From Sideroxydans sp. (GTDB taxonomy: Bacteria; Pseudomonadota; Gammaproteobacteria; Burkholderiales; Gallionellaceae), in NCBI GenBank assembly GCA_024636935.1, contig JAGXGC010000033.1, positions 1 to 60,004 of the forward strand: 60,004 nucleotides of DNA. Direction: 5' to 3'. Both the position numbers and the translations under genes were made by a program. The notes under the pieces were generated by a model, which saw only the letters and a list, made by a program, of their open reading frames with translations, made no database searches and was not told where the DNA came from. Each line of letters begins with the position of its first letter. The first letter of the stretch is position 1. Below, in pieces: positions 48,137-56,719 of this stretch.

Positions 48137-49066
48137 CTATCGCAGCGTGAGCGCCACCCTAAAACCATAGAAGCTGTATCGCTTGGTGGGGGCTGAACTG
48201 TTGCGTACGGCAGAACGAACATTGCGCGGGCCATTGTTCCAAGACCCGCCGCGCAGCACATGCTTCGCACTATCACCCTGCCAGGCTTTGCCATCCGATG
48301 GTGCATCGGCATAGCTCTCGTGATAACTGTCCTCAGTCCACTCCCAAGCATTGCCCAGCATATCCTTCAAGCCAAAGGCGTTGGCTTTAAAGCTGCCCAC
48401 GGGAGAGGTGTAATCAAAACCGTCTTTGCAATCATGTATCCCCCAGGAACTGGCACCTTGGATCAATTTTTGGGCGCTCTTATCGGCGGCGTTGGCGAAT
48501 TCACAAGCCAGATTCGCATCGTCCCCCCAGAAGCGCGAAGTGCTCGTATTGGCACGTGCGACGTATTCCCATTCAGCTTCGGTCGGCAGGCGATACTTCT
48601 GGCCTGTCTTGCGTGAGAGCCATTTGGTATAGGCTTTCGCGTCGTTCCAATTGATGCAACCGATCGGGTGACGGGGTCCCTGGTCGTAATGCAGGACACG
48701 CCAATCCCCTTCTCGCGCCTCCACCATCCCATCCTCCAAGGTCGTACATTGTTCACCGGCGCGGTACTTCGTGGCTTTCACGAATGCCGTGAACTCTGCG
48801 CGTGTGACCTCATACATGCCTATAGCGAATCGGGCCACTTTAACTTGATGCACTGGCCCCTCGTCCTCGCCGCGCCCATCCTCAGTTTCAGGCGAGCCCA
48901 TTTCGAAATGGCCTGCCGGAACGACCACCATCCTCGGACATCCACGGCAGTTCACAAACGATTTATCAACTTGCGATTTCTTGGCGTGCGCGGCCGCATC
49001 TGCATCACTCGGCATGAGAACAGATAGGGGCAATAGGAAAATGAAAGTGCGAAGCAAGGCGTTCAT
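48137..49066 (-). CDS. Exported SUMF1/FGE-fold protein (PvdO-like)
   Basis: A 309-residue protein starting at ATG 49066 (MNALLRTFIFLLPLS), with a signal peptide ending near ...SDADAAA. The C-type-lectin-like FGE fold shows MVVVPAGHFEMGSPETEDGR, YEVTRAEFTAFV, YRLPTEAEWEYVAR, DMLGNAWEWTEDSY and LRGGSWNNGPRNVRSAVR. The two active-site cysteines of true formylglycine-generating enzymes are missing from the last motif, so sulfatase activation is unlikely. Its role with the following outer-membrane protein is unknown. Confidence 0.85.
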   Translation of the reverse strand: MNALLRTFIFLLPLSVLMPSDADAAAHAKKSQVDKSFVNCRGCPRMVVVPAGHFEMGSPETEDGRGEDEGPVHQVKVARFAIGMYEVTRAEFTAFVKATKYRAGEQCTTLEDGMVEAREGDWRVLHYDQGPRHPIGCINWNDAKAYTKWLSRKTGQKYRLPTEAEWEYVARANTSTSRFWGDDANLACEFANAADKSAQKLIQGASSWGIHDCKDGFDYTSPVGSFKANAFGLKDMLGNAWEWTEDSYHESYADAPSDGKAWQGDSAKHVLRGGSWNNGPRNVRSAVRNSSAPTKRYSFYGFRVALTLR

Positions 49067-49166
49067 GATGTCCTGCCGATGTTGTCGAAAAGGCAACCGG
49101 ATTAGTTGCATCCATGCCGCAAGATACGACCTGACTCCATTGCAGTCTGTGCGCTAAGCAACCGAA

Positions 49167-49814
49167 TCAGGGCTGCTTCGAACGCCAGTGTTCAGCTTCT
49201 TCGTTGGCAAATATCGTCAATTTGCCCAGCGCGGTCTGCACGGCTTGATTGGATGCGACCACCACGCCGTAAGGACCGGCGCTCTGAACATCAACCACTT
49301 CATCGAACTCACGCCCGCCCAATACCTCGCGATGCTTGCTATCCACAATGTAAGCACGCAAGGTGAAACGGACGCGACTAGATTGCCCGGTGTATTCATG
49401 CACCAAGCGCACGATCTCAGTATCCAATCTCAGCTCGCCCAATGCCAAACTCGGCGTCAACACCACAGCCTGGAATGCACCACTCTGCTCTAGCGCGGCG
49501 GCGATGAGTGGCGTCAACATGCGCGCCGGCGTGTCTATCCATTCGTTGTGCGCATAATATTCAAGCTGGTGTGGCTTACGCCGGTAGATGATGCGCCGAC
49601 TGTCGTAGCCAGCGGCCGCGTGCGTCGGATTGACGATGAGCGTCGGGCGGGGCGATGCGCCGAGTGCTGGCGCATCAACCTTCGCCACTTCGACTTGCAG
49701 CGCATCAAGCGCATAGAATGAGGGCTGCTCATTTGCAGAATGGCCAAAGATAGTGCAGCCACTGAAGAACAATGTCAGTGCGATAGCACTCAATGGATAG
49801 ATCAGTCTGTTCAT
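49167..49814 (-). CDS. ABC-type transport auxiliary lipoprotein (PqiC-like)
   Basis: A 215-residue outer-membrane-type lipoprotein. The lipobox is FSGC near residue 20. The later part has PTLIVNPTHAAAGYDSRRIIYRRKPHQLEYYAHNEW (shortened), DTPARMLTPLIAAALEQSG and LDTEIVRLVHEY, typical of the auxiliary lipoproteins next to MCE transporters. It probably links the MCE channel to the outer membrane. Its ATG overlaps the MCE gene by 4 bases and it is the last gene of the canonical module. Confidence 0.88.
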   Translation of the reverse strand: MNRLIYPLSAIALTLFFSGCTIFGHSANEQPSFYALDALQVEVAKVDAPALGASPRPTLIVNPTHAAAGYDSRRIIYRRKPHQLEYYAHNEWIDTPARMLTPLIAAALEQSGAFQAVVLTPSLALGELRLDTEIVRLVHEYTGQSSRVRFTLRAYIVDSKHREVLGGREFDEVVDVQSAGPYGVVVASNQAVQTALGKLTIFANEEAEHWRSKQP

Positions 49815-50761
49815 GGTTTAGCTGCCCCCTTTGATGTCTCACCCGGCCCATTCGAAACCGGTGTTCGTCCGAACAACAAGCCATCCGGATTACGTTCGAT
49901 CTGCTCACTCAGACGACGCATCGAAGCGGACAGGACCGTCAATTCACCCAGCAATCTTTCCAGTTCAGGCAGCGTATCCGATGTGAAACGCTGCGCATCT
50001 GCGCCGACTGATTCCACCAGCTTGGTGGTCGCGATGCTCATCTGCGCGAACTCGTTCCCCATCTTCTCCACTGCTTTTGCCCCTTGATCGATCTGTGTGA
50101 GCGTAGGACTGATTTGCAAGGAGGCGCGCGACGCATTCTTCGCCGCAAGCGCGGCGTCTTTCATAGCAGAATCGATCTCATCTTTGCGTTGCGCAATGGT
50201 GTGTGCCACCGCAGCGATATCTGCCAGTGCGTTCTTGAACGCGGCTTTGTTCTCGTCGCTGAGAAATGAATTGACGCTATCCGAGGTGCTATCCAGCTTG
50301 CTCACCAAGCTGGTCAATACATTCTCCAAGCGCGCACCGAGTGACGGCTTGGTACGGATGACGGGATATTCGTTACCCGCCGTCTTTTGCAGCAAGGCCG
50401 ATCCCTTTGTGCCGCCACTGAGTTCGATATAGGAAAATCCGGTCAAGCCCTGCGTCTTCAGCATGGCCACGGTATCGACCCTGATCGGTGTCCCCTTTTC
50501 GATGGCGAGCAGCAATAGCACCTGGCTGGGGTCGCCGTGATCGAGACTGATCTGTTGCACCTTGCCTATATCCACACCGTTATATTTCACCACCGCATTC
50601 AGATTCAGGCCCGATACAGATTCTTGCGCCACAGCCAGATACAGATCATATTTCTTCTGGAATGCACCGCCCGAAGCCAACCATAGCGCGATGGCGACCA
50701 GCACAGAACCGAGGATAAGAACGAATGCGCCCACTAAGGCGTAGTTCACTTTGGTTTCCAT
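49811..50761 (-). CDS. MlaD-type MCE-domain protein (canonical module)
   Basis: A 316-residue membrane-anchored lipid-binding subunit. The membrane segment is VGAFVLILGSVLVAIALWLA (about 10-29), followed by an MCE domain (about 35-115; GLNLNAVVKYNGVDIGKVQQ, SGGTKGSALL) and a long helical C-terminal region (about 150-300) that would form a channel-like bundle. The ATG lies 16 bases inside the ATPase gene. It is a paralogue of the 44909-45856 protein but differs in length of loops. Confidence 0.93.
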   Translation of the reverse strand: METKVNYALVGAFVLILGSVLVAIALWLASGGAFQKKYDLYLAVAQESVSGLNLNAVVKYNGVDIGKVQQISLDHGDPSQVLLLLAIEKGTPIRVDTVAMLKTQGLTGFSYIELSGGTKGSALLQKTAGNEYPVIRTKPSLGARLENVLTSLVSKLDSTSDSVNSFLSDENKAAFKNALADIAAVAHTIAQRKDEIDSAMKDAALAAKNASRASLQISPTLTQIDQGAKAVEKMGNEFAQMSIATTKLVESVGADAQRFTSDTLPELERLLGELTVLSASMRRLSEQIERNPDGLLFGRTPVSNGPGETSKGAAKP

Positions 50762-51582
50762 GCAGGGCTCCCGGAAAGTATATTTTCTGATTGAGGTTCA
50801 TCCTGAACTTGCGCCGCGCGACCGCGCGCACCGGCGAAGAACTTCTGTATCTCTGGATTCTTTGATTGTGAAAGCTCCGCCATCGTACCGCTCCCCTGCA
50901 CCTTGCCATCGGCCAGCACCGCGACGCGGTCCGCCGCCTGCCACAACAGATCCATGTCATGCGTGATCATCACGATGGTGAGACCGAACAAGTCACGCAT
51001 CCTGAGGATGAGTTCATCCACCTCCCCTGCACTCGCCGGATCCAAACCCGCCGTGGGTTCATCCAGAAACACCAACTCGGGATCCAGTGCCAAGGCGCGT
51101 GCCAGTGAAGCGCGTTTCATCATGCCACCACTCAAGGCGGTCGGATACATCGCCCCCACCTCCGCTTCCAAGCCTGTCATCGAAAGCTTCCATGCGGCAA
51201 GCTCGTCAATGAGCGCATCATCCAATTCAGAATGCTCACGCAATGGCAGGCCGATGTTCTCGCTCACCGTGAGAGAGCCGAAAAGACCACCATGCTGGAA
51301 CATCACCCCGCAGCGCTTGCGTATGGCCAAAGTCTCTTTTGTATCAATATCCAACAAGTCCAAACCCAGCACCTTGATCGAGCCGGAATCGGGTCTTTGT
51401 AGCAGAATCAACTCATTAAGCAAGGTGGATTTCCCCGAACCGCTGCCACCGATAAGCGCGAATATCTCGCCTCGGCGCACTTCAATATCAATACCGGCAT
51501 GCACAACGTGGCCGCCAAAGCTCGTTTTGATGTCTTTGAGTTGGATCACTGCTTCTTCGCTATTCGTAGCCGTATCCATCAC
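50746..51582 (-). CDS. MlaF-type ABC transporter ATPase (intact)
   Basis: A 278-residue ATPase that powers the lipid transporter. All motifs are present: Walker A IGGSGSGKSTLL near residue 40, Q-loop MFQHGGLFGSLTV, signature LSGGMMKRASLARALA, Walker B ELVFLDEPTAGLDP and the H-loop MITHD. It overlaps the permease gene by 4 bases. It is a useful contrast to the degenerate ATPase-like gene at 45862-46416, with the same family segment SLTVSENIGLPLREH. Confidence 0.95.
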   Translation of the reverse strand: MMDTATNSEEAVIQLKDIKTSFGGHVVHAGIDIEVRRGEIFALIGGSGSGKSTLLNELILLQRPDSGSIKVLGLDLLDIDTKETLAIRKRCGVMFQHGGLFGSLTVSENIGLPLREHSELDDALIDELAAWKLSMTGLEAEVGAMYPTALSGGMMKRASLARALALDPELVFLDEPTAGLDPASAGEVDELILRMRDLFGLTIVMITHDMDLLWQAADRVAVLADGKVQGSGTMAELSQSKNPEIQKFFAGARGRAAQVQDEPQSENILSGSPAWKPK

Positions 51583-52700
51583 ATATCCAATGCACTGAAA
51601 GCCACAGAGAACAAAGCATCTGCCGTGATTACCAGAAAGATCGACTGCACCACACTGCGCGTGGTCTGGATACCCACGCTGTCCGCGCCGCCCTGGGTAC
51701 GGAATCCCTGAAAACAGCCGACGATGGCGATGATGATGGCGAAAACCGGTGCCTTGCAGATACCGACCATATAGGAGGTGACGCTGACCGCTTTGACGAA
51801 GCGATCAAAGAATTCAAAGGCCCCGACATCAAGTTGGGAACCGGCCATGAGCATACCGCCCAGCACCCCCATCACATCGGCGAACACAGTGAGCAAGGGC
51901 AAAGCAATAACCAGAGCGATGATCTTGGGTAGCACCAATAATTCCAATGGCGCGATACCCAGGGTACGCATGGCAGATATCTCTTCACTCACCGACATCG
52001 AACCGATCTGCGCTGCATAGGCAGAACCGGAACGCCCCGCGATGATGATGGCAGTGATCAAAGGCGCGAACTCGCGCAACATGGAAAGCCCGATCAGATC
52101 GGCCACGAAGATGTTCGCACCGTATTGCTTGAGTTGACCTGAGCCCTGATAGGCGACCACGATACCGAGCAGAAACGAAAGCAGCCCCACGATCGGTAGC
52201 GCATCGAAGCCGGCACTGCGGATGTTGAACAAGATGGGGCGCCAGCGGATACGGGAGGGATGCCTGATACTGCCGGCAAAGGCGGCAGCACACTCACCCA
52301 CGAAGCTGAACAATGCATACGCCTGATCGAGACCGGCGACGACGAGCTTACCCAGCGCAGCCACCATCGGCATAGGCGCTTCAGGTATCGAAGCCTTTAT
52401 ATTAGCCGCCTGTTGCCCAACTTCATTGAGTAAGCGGGCGAAGGCAGGATGCATCTCCTGCACGGGAGGTGTCTCCCCCTGCCCCCCGATATGCGTCAAG
52501 AATCTATGCAATACCCAAGCGCCCGCACTATCCAATGAATCGATACCCGCGGCATTTACGATCATGCCCTGTGCTGGCTCAATCTCATCCAATGACTTCG
52601 CCAATGCACCGATGCCATTCACTGTCCAATCCCCCGCCAACAAAAGCTGTTGCGGGGTGGAATTCGAAAGCATGATGGATGCGGCCGACATGTCATGCAT
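51579..52700 (-). CDS. MlaE-family permease with N-terminal STAS domain
   Basis: Permease subunit, 373 residues from the ATG at 52700 (MHDMSAASIMLSNS); a longer frame to 52766 is possible but unlikely. Residues about 15-95 form a fused STAS/MlaB-like domain (LLLAGDWTVNGIGAL, NAAGIDSLDSAGAWVLHRF). The permease follows with AYQGSGQLKQYGA, REFAPLITAIIIAGRSGSAYAAQIG and EEISAMRTLGI. Fusing MlaB to MlaE is known in MCE systems. First gene of the canonical module. Confidence 0.92.
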   Translation of the reverse strand: MHDMSAASIMLSNSTPQQLLLAGDWTVNGIGALAKSLDEIEPAQGMIVNAAGIDSLDSAGAWVLHRFLTHIGGQGETPPVQEMHPAFARLLNEVGQQAANIKASIPEAPMPMVAALGKLVVAGLDQAYALFSFVGECAAAFAGSIRHPSRIRWRPILFNIRSAGFDALPIVGLLSFLLGIVVAYQGSGQLKQYGANIFVADLIGLSMLREFAPLITAIIIAGRSGSAYAAQIGSMSVSEEISAMRTLGIAPLELLVLPKIIALVIALPLLTVFADVMGVLGGMLMAGSQLDVGAFEFFDRFVKAVSVTSYMVGICKAPVFAIIIAIVGCFQGFRTQGGADSVGIQTTRSVVQSIFLVITADALFSVAFSALDM

Positions 52701-52874
52701 GATAGGTACGAAGGTTGGGGAACACAAGTTTAGACAAGCCAGCACTTCTGGTTTGTGCGCCAGCAAACAGATGGCGCCCGGTCGTGCGCCTAAGCTCCTC
52801 GCTCTACTTCTAGCGTATCCACAAGGTCAGACCGAGGATCCCACCATGCGCACTGGCTTTCGCTGGATGTATTT

Positions 52875-53169
52875 ATGACTACGGTGTGCACCACCGTATC
52901 GCTGTGTTTCGCCCAGACGATGATAGCCGCCGATGCAGACTTCAGCGGTCTGACGCAGCGCCTGCAAGCGGAGAAACCCTCGTTCGCACGCCGCCAACAG
53001 GCGCTGCTCGCCTTTCCCCTTACGCGACATCGAAGACTCTCCGCCCTATCTGCACGATGGCCGCCTGCTGACACGGGCAGACAAGGTGGAGTTCTTCGAT
53101 CTGGTGTTGGAATTGAAACTAAACGAGCAGCAGAAGAAGCACCTGGTCGCCTGCATGCGTACGCTGTAA
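52875..53169 (+). pseudogene. Internally deleted di-haem cytochrome c peroxidase-like gene
   Basis: The last 48 codons (53026-53169) read DIEDSPPYLHDGRLLTRADK... VEFFDLVLELKLNEQQKKHL, the C-terminal signature of MauG/cytochrome-c-peroxidase-type proteins with the conserved HDGRLLT. In another frame, from ATG 52875, there is a possible signal segment and SGLTQRLQAEKPSFARRQQ, which resembles the N-terminus of the same family. Everything between, including all CxxCH haem motifs, is missing, and the two parts are out of frame. The junction lies near 53010-53025. The C-terminal part is convincing; the N-terminal match is weaker. Confidence 0.6.
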
Positions 53170-53191
53170 ACAAAACAAAAGGGAAAACATC

Positions 53192-53743
53192 ATGAGCCAA
53201 TACACGATCGCCGTCTTCGTTGGCAGCTTGCGCCAACATTCCATCAACCGCAGGTTGGCCACAGCGGTGGCTGATCTGGCACCGTCATACTTCGAATTCA
53301 AGCAAGTGCAGATCGGCGACTTGCCGCTCTACGATCAAGACGATGATGCGAATCAAGCCGATTCCGTCAAACGCTTGAAGGACGATATCAAGACTGCGCA
53401 AGGGGTCTTGTTCGTCACGCCCGAATACAACCGCTCCATCCCCGGCGTACTCAAGAACGCGATAGATCATGCATCACGTCCTTATGGTCAAAGTGCATGG
53501 ACAGGCAAGCCAGCAGGCATATTGGGTGTTTCCCCCGGTGCAACGGGAACCTGCATGGCGCAACAACATCTGCGCAACATCTTGGCGACGCTGGACATGC
53601 CGACACTCGGACAACCCGAAGCTTTCATACAAGCCAAAGACGGATTGTTCGACGCAAACGGTAACATCGGCACAGACAGCAAGGAATTCCTGCAAAGCTG
53701 GATGGATCAGTACGTCGCCTGGGTGGAACGGCATACTGACTGA
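53192..53743 (+). CDS. NAD(P)H-dependent FMN reductase (ChrR/YieF-like)
   Basis: Flavodoxin-fold reductase for quinones, flavins or metal oxyanions. The 183-residue protein has the FMN phosphate loop GSLRQHSINRRLA near residue 11 and the TPEYNRSIPGVLKNAIDHASRP motif (shortened) near residue 77, both diagnostic of the family. Physiological substrate unknown. It starts 22 bases after the peroxidase pseudogene and is convergent with the HiPIP gene. Confidence 0.92.
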   Translation: MSQYTIAVFVGSLRQHSINRRLATAVADLAPSYFEFKQVQIGDLPLYDQDDDANQADSVKRLKDDIKTAQGVLFVTPEYNRSIPGVLKNAIDHASRPYGQSAWTGKPAGILGVSPGATGTCMAQQHLRNILATLDMPTLGQPEAFIQAKDGLFDANGNIGTDSKEFLQSWMDQYVAWVERHTD

Positions 53744-53759
53744 TACCGATGCACAAGAC

Positions 53760-54113
53760 TCACCCTTTTTTGGTCCACAGACCGCACCATCCATTGGCGC
53801 TGATCTTTCCTTCTACACGCTTACAGCTATTCGACGAGGCCATAAAGTGCGCACAGTCGCCGCACTTCTTGCCGCTATTCGGCTTGGTCTGATAATTCAC
53901 GCTCGCCTTGCTTACCTTCTTGGTTTTTGCTGCAGGATCCGTCGCCGCCAAGGCATCCGTTGAGCGGATAATTGTGACCGGCACCAGCAGTGCGCAAGTC
54001 GCTGCCACCATCCCGCGCAACACAGACCGACGTGACTGCAATGCAACGTCCTCGCATTGGGCGATCTCAGTCGAATCGCACGAGTTTTTTACGATGTCAT
54101 TTTTCATGTCCAT
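53760..54113 (-). CDS. High-potential iron-sulfur protein (HiPIP)
   Basis: Small periplasmic [4Fe-4S] electron carrier. The 117-residue precursor has a Tat signal with SRRSVLRGMVAA (Arg28-Arg29) and a cleavage region near ...DALA-AT. The mature part holds the four cluster cysteines Cys84, Cys87, Cys97 and Cys110 in KKCGDCAHF, NSCKRVEG and NGWCGLW, the HiPIP spacing. HiPIPs shuttle electrons between cytochromes and oxidases, and in some acidophiles serve iron oxidation (Iro). The partner here is unknown. Confidence 0.93.
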   Translation of the reverse strand: MDMKNDIVKNSCDSTEIAQCEDVALQSRRSVLRGMVAATCALLVPVTIIRSTDALAATDPAAKTKKVSKASVNYQTKPNSGKKCGDCAHFMASSNSCKRVEGKISANGWCGLWTKKG

Positions 54114-54187
54114 ACTCCTTTGAATGATCGTCTTGCCAACTGGATCGCCAGCAAGGCTGGAGGATATCTACGCCTACAACCAACATC

Positions 54188-54203
54188 TGTGCGTTAGTGA
54201 ACA
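54188..54203. promoter_or_regulatory. Degenerate TGTGCG-N4-CGCACA operator
   Basis: TGTGCG-TTAG-TGAACA: the left half-site is exact and the right keeps 4 of 6 bases. It lies 59 bases before the alpha/beta hydrolase ATG. It shares 12 identical bases (ATCTGTGCGTTA) with the perfect dyad at 57032. The rest of the 149-base gap holds only the hydrolase ribosome site GGAGG. Confidence 0.4.
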
Positions 54204-54262
54204 GATAAATATTGACTGCTCGCCCATCGTGTCACTTCCTGTAAACGGCATCGGAGGTTCAC

Positions 54263-55090
54263 ATGAGCACGATCACCCTGCAAGACGGCACGCAGCTCTA
54301 TTACAAGGATTGGGGGACTGGCCAGCCTGTCGTGTTCAGCCACGGCTGGCCGCTCAGTGCGGATAGCTGGGAATCCCAGATGATGTTTCTCGCCTCCAAC
54401 GGCTATCGTTGCATCGCCCATGACAGGCGTGGCCACGGCCGTTCGACACAAACTTGGCAAGGCAACGATATGGACACTTATGCCGACGACCTGTCAGAAC
54501 TAATCGAACATCTCGATCTGAAAAATGCTGCGCTCATCGGCTTCTCGGCAGGTGGTGGTGAAGTCACACGCTACGTCGGGCGCCACGGAACAAAACGTTT
54601 GTCCAAGCTCGCACTGATCTCCGCCGTTCCACCGCTGATGCTAAAAACAGCGGCCAATCCAGGTGGCATGCCAATCGAAAAGTTCGACGAGATACGAAAG
54701 GCTTCCATTGCAGACCGTTCGCAATTTTACAAAGACATCGCCAGCGGACCATTCTTTGGCGCGAACAGACCTGGAGTAAAAGTCTCTCAAGGGATGATCG
54801 ACGCTTTCTGGCATCAGGGCGTCATGGCCGGCCACAAGAACACCTTTGATTGCATCAAGGCATTCTCAGAAACCGACTTTACTGAAGATCTCAAGAAATT
54901 CGATGTCCCAACGCTGATCATTCATGGAGATGATGATCAAATCGTACCGATCGGTGCTGCGGGGATCAGTTCTGCAAAATTGATCAAGGATTCGACCTTG
55001 AAGATATATGCAGGCGCACCGCATGGCCTTTCCGAAACGCACAAAGAGCAACTCAACGCCGATCTTTTGTCATTCTTGAACGGTAGATAA
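54263..55090 (+). CDS. Alpha/beta hydrolase, cofactor-free haloperoxidase type
   Basis: A 275-residue cytoplasmic hydrolase. It has [13 protein letters not shown] (oxyanion region), DRRGHGRS, the nucleophile Ser in [17 protein letters not shown] near residue 96, the acid in HGDDDQIVP near residue 222 and the catalytic His in [13 protein letters not shown] near residue 252. This is the chloroperoxidase/esterase (CPO) family, whose natural role is usually ester hydrolysis or perhydrolysis. A strong GGAGG site precedes it. A shared dyad suggests co-regulation with the csbD region. Confidence 0.92.
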   Translation: MSTITLQDGTQLYYKDWGTGQPVVFSHGWPLSADSWESQMMFLASNGYRCIAHDRRGHGRSTQTWQGNDMDTYADDLSELIEHLDLKNAALIGFSAGGGEVTRYVGRHGTKRLSKLALISAVPPLMLKTAANPGGMPIEKFDEIRKASIADRSQFYKDIASGPFFGANRPGVKVSQGMIDAFWHQGVMAGHKNTFDCIKAFSETDFTEDLKKFDVPTLIIHGDDDQIVPIGAAGISSAKLIKDSTLKIYAGAPHGLSETHKEQLNADLLSFLNGR

Positions 55091-55144
55091 GCAGTCGCTG
55101 AATGTGCTCCCCGAGTCAACGTCCTCGATAGAGGATGCTGGCTC

Positions 55145-56299
55145 TCAGCTAGCCAGTTCGTAAACGCGCCTAGATGCATCAATATCCATGGTGCGATGCT
55201 CGCCCAGCGCGACCATGCCATGACGTTCCAATTGCGAGACCATTTTGGGGATCGCATCTTTACCGATTCCGTAATCAGACAAACGCGTCTTCACGTTCAA
55301 TGATTCAAAGAAATTTCGAGTCCGCTCGATAGCCTGATCGATACGCGCTTCCTCGCTTCCCTCACGCAATTGCCAGACACGCTCGGCATACTGCAATAAT
55401 TTCGCATGCTTCTCTTCACGTCTGACTTGCATCATCGCAGGCAGAACGATCGCCAAAGTCTGCGCATGGTCCACACCATGAAGTGCAGTGATCTCATGCC
55501 CCAGCATATGGGTGGCCCAGTCCTGCGGCACGCCTGCCCCGATCAATCCATTGAGGGCCAGTGTCGCCGTCCACATCAGATTGGCACGCACCGCTTCATT
55601 GTTAGGTTCTTTCATTGCCTTTGGGCCATCCTCGATCAGCGTCAAAAGTAATCCTTCGGCAAAGCGATCTTGCACTTTCGCATCAGCCGGATATGTGAGG
55701 TATTGCTCGATGACGTGAACGAAGGCATCGACCACGCCATTGGCCACTTGTTGTGGCGGCAGGGTGAGCGTCTTGCTTGGATCGAGCACAGCGAAGCGTG
55801 GAAAGACCAAGGGGCTGGAGAACACCAGTTTGTCATGGGTCGCTTTCTTTGTGATCACTGCGCCGCTGTTCATCTCTGAACCCGTCGCTGGCAGGGTCAG
55901 AACACAGCCGAAAGGGATGGCTTGTTTGATCGGCGCATGTTTGGCAAGAATATCCCAAGGCAACCCCTCAAAGCCGATCGCCGCAGCGATGAACTTGGTG
56001 CCATCAATGACGGAACCTCCCCCCACCGCCAGCAAGAAATCAATCTTCTCGCGCCGGGCGAGTTCGACCGAGTCCATCAATTGTTCATAGGTCGGGTTGG
56101 GTTCAATGCCACCGAACTCAAACAGGGCAAAACCCTTGAGAGCTGTTTTAACCTCATCCAGTGTGCCGGTCTTAATGACACTGCCACCGCCGTAGGTGAT
56201 CAATATCCGAGCGTTAGCAGGAATCTCTTTCGCCAAATCGGCGATACGACCTTTTCCGAACAAGATTCGGGTCGGATTGTAGAAAGTGAAGTTCTGCAA
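55145..56299 (-). CDS. Iron-containing alcohol dehydrogenase, NADP-dependent YqhD type
   Basis: A 384-residue group III alcohol dehydrogenase that probably reduces aldehydes. It has YGGGSVIKTG and the GGGSVIDGTKFIAAA nucleotide motif, LPATGSEMNSGAVI, and the metal ligands in ANGVVDAFVHVIEQYL and MLGHEITALHGVDHAQTL. YqhD-type enzymes scavenge short aldehydes produced by lipid peroxidation, which fits the nearby stress genes. It ends 51 bases after the convergent hydrolase. Confidence 0.93.
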   Translation of the reverse strand: MQNFTFYNPTRILFGKGRIADLAKEIPANARILITYGGGSVIKTGTLDEVKTALKGFALFEFGGIEPNPTYEQLMDSVELARREKIDFLLAVGGGSVIDGTKFIAAAIGFEGLPWDILAKHAPIKQAIPFGCVLTLPATGSEMNSGAVITKKATHDKLVFSSPLVFPRFAVLDPSKTLTLPPQQVANGVVDAFVHVIEQYLTYPADAKVQDRFAEGLLLTLIEDGPKAMKEPNNEAVRANLMWTATLALNGLIGAGVPQDWATHMLGHEITALHGVDHAQTLAIVLPAMMQVRREEKHAKLLQYAERVWQLREGSEEARIDQAIERTRNFFESLNVKTRLSDYGIGKDAIPKMVSQLERHGMVALGEHRTMDIDASRRVYELAS

Positions 56300-56311
56300 A
56301 ATATGTGTCCC

Positions 56312-56449
56312 CTAATTTTTTATGACCCGGACCAAGATGACCACGATGGCGATGACCAACAGAATGTGGATGAAACCACCCATGGTGTTGGCGGTGATAA
56401 GACCGAACAGCCACAGGACAATCATGATGACAGCGATAGGATATAGCAT
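56312..56449 (-). CDS. Lmo0937/DUF5670-type small membrane protein
   Basis: A 45-residue peptide: MLYPIAVIMIVLWLFGLITA, then NTMGGFIHILLVIAIVVILV and RVIKN. It has two hydrophobic helices separated by TMGG, the pattern of small stress-associated DUF5670 proteins. AGGA lies 5 bases before the ATG. It is 22 bases behind the frameshifted glycine-zipper gene and 12 bases before the dehydrogenase start, so it may be part of a csbD operon that continues into the dehydrogenase. Function unknown. Confidence 0.85.
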   Translation of the reverse strand: MLYPIAVIMIVLWLFGLITANTMGGFIHILLVIAIVVILVRVIKN

Positions 56450-56471
56450 GGGATTCCTTTCTTAAGACTAC

Positions 56472-56653
56472 TTACTGCAACTGTTTCGCTTCCATCGTCG
56501 TCTCGTCTTCCTGGGGTTTAGTGGCATCAATACCGATCAGACCATCCACCAATGTTCCCCAGACGACGCTTACCGTACCCCTGTACCAACCATTGAACCG
56601 ACCGCCGCGCCAATGGTCGCGCCGACGCCTATGCTGATCGTAGTACAGCCCAT
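56472..56653 (-). pseudogene. Frameshifted glycine-zipper protein gene
   Basis: From ATG 56653 the frame reads MGCTTISIGVGATIGAAVG and stops at TAA 56570. A second frame continues with VWGTLVDGLIGIDATK and ends after EAKQLQ at 56472. Adding one base in the GGGG run near 56579-56582 joins them into one 60-residue glycine-zipper protein. The start GCTTISIG resembles the mature N-terminus of small lipoproteins, but a proper signal peptide is missing, so the 5' end may also be lost. A sequencing error in the G run is possible. Confidence 0.55.
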
Positions 56654-56719
56654 AGCAGGCAATGCCCGATCACACAAAGTCTGAAAATACGAATAGCTAG
56701 CGAAGATGGATTATGTCCA

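Noticed and set aside
49147..49162. Possible fourth TGTGCG dyad (TGTGCGCTAAGCAACC)
   Set aside because: Only the left half-site is present and the right half does not match CGCACA.
52790..53239. 149-codon minus-strand open frame over the peroxidase relic
   Set aside because: It is antisense to the recognisable cytochrome peroxidase remnant and extends into the reductase gene; the product has no plausible domain.
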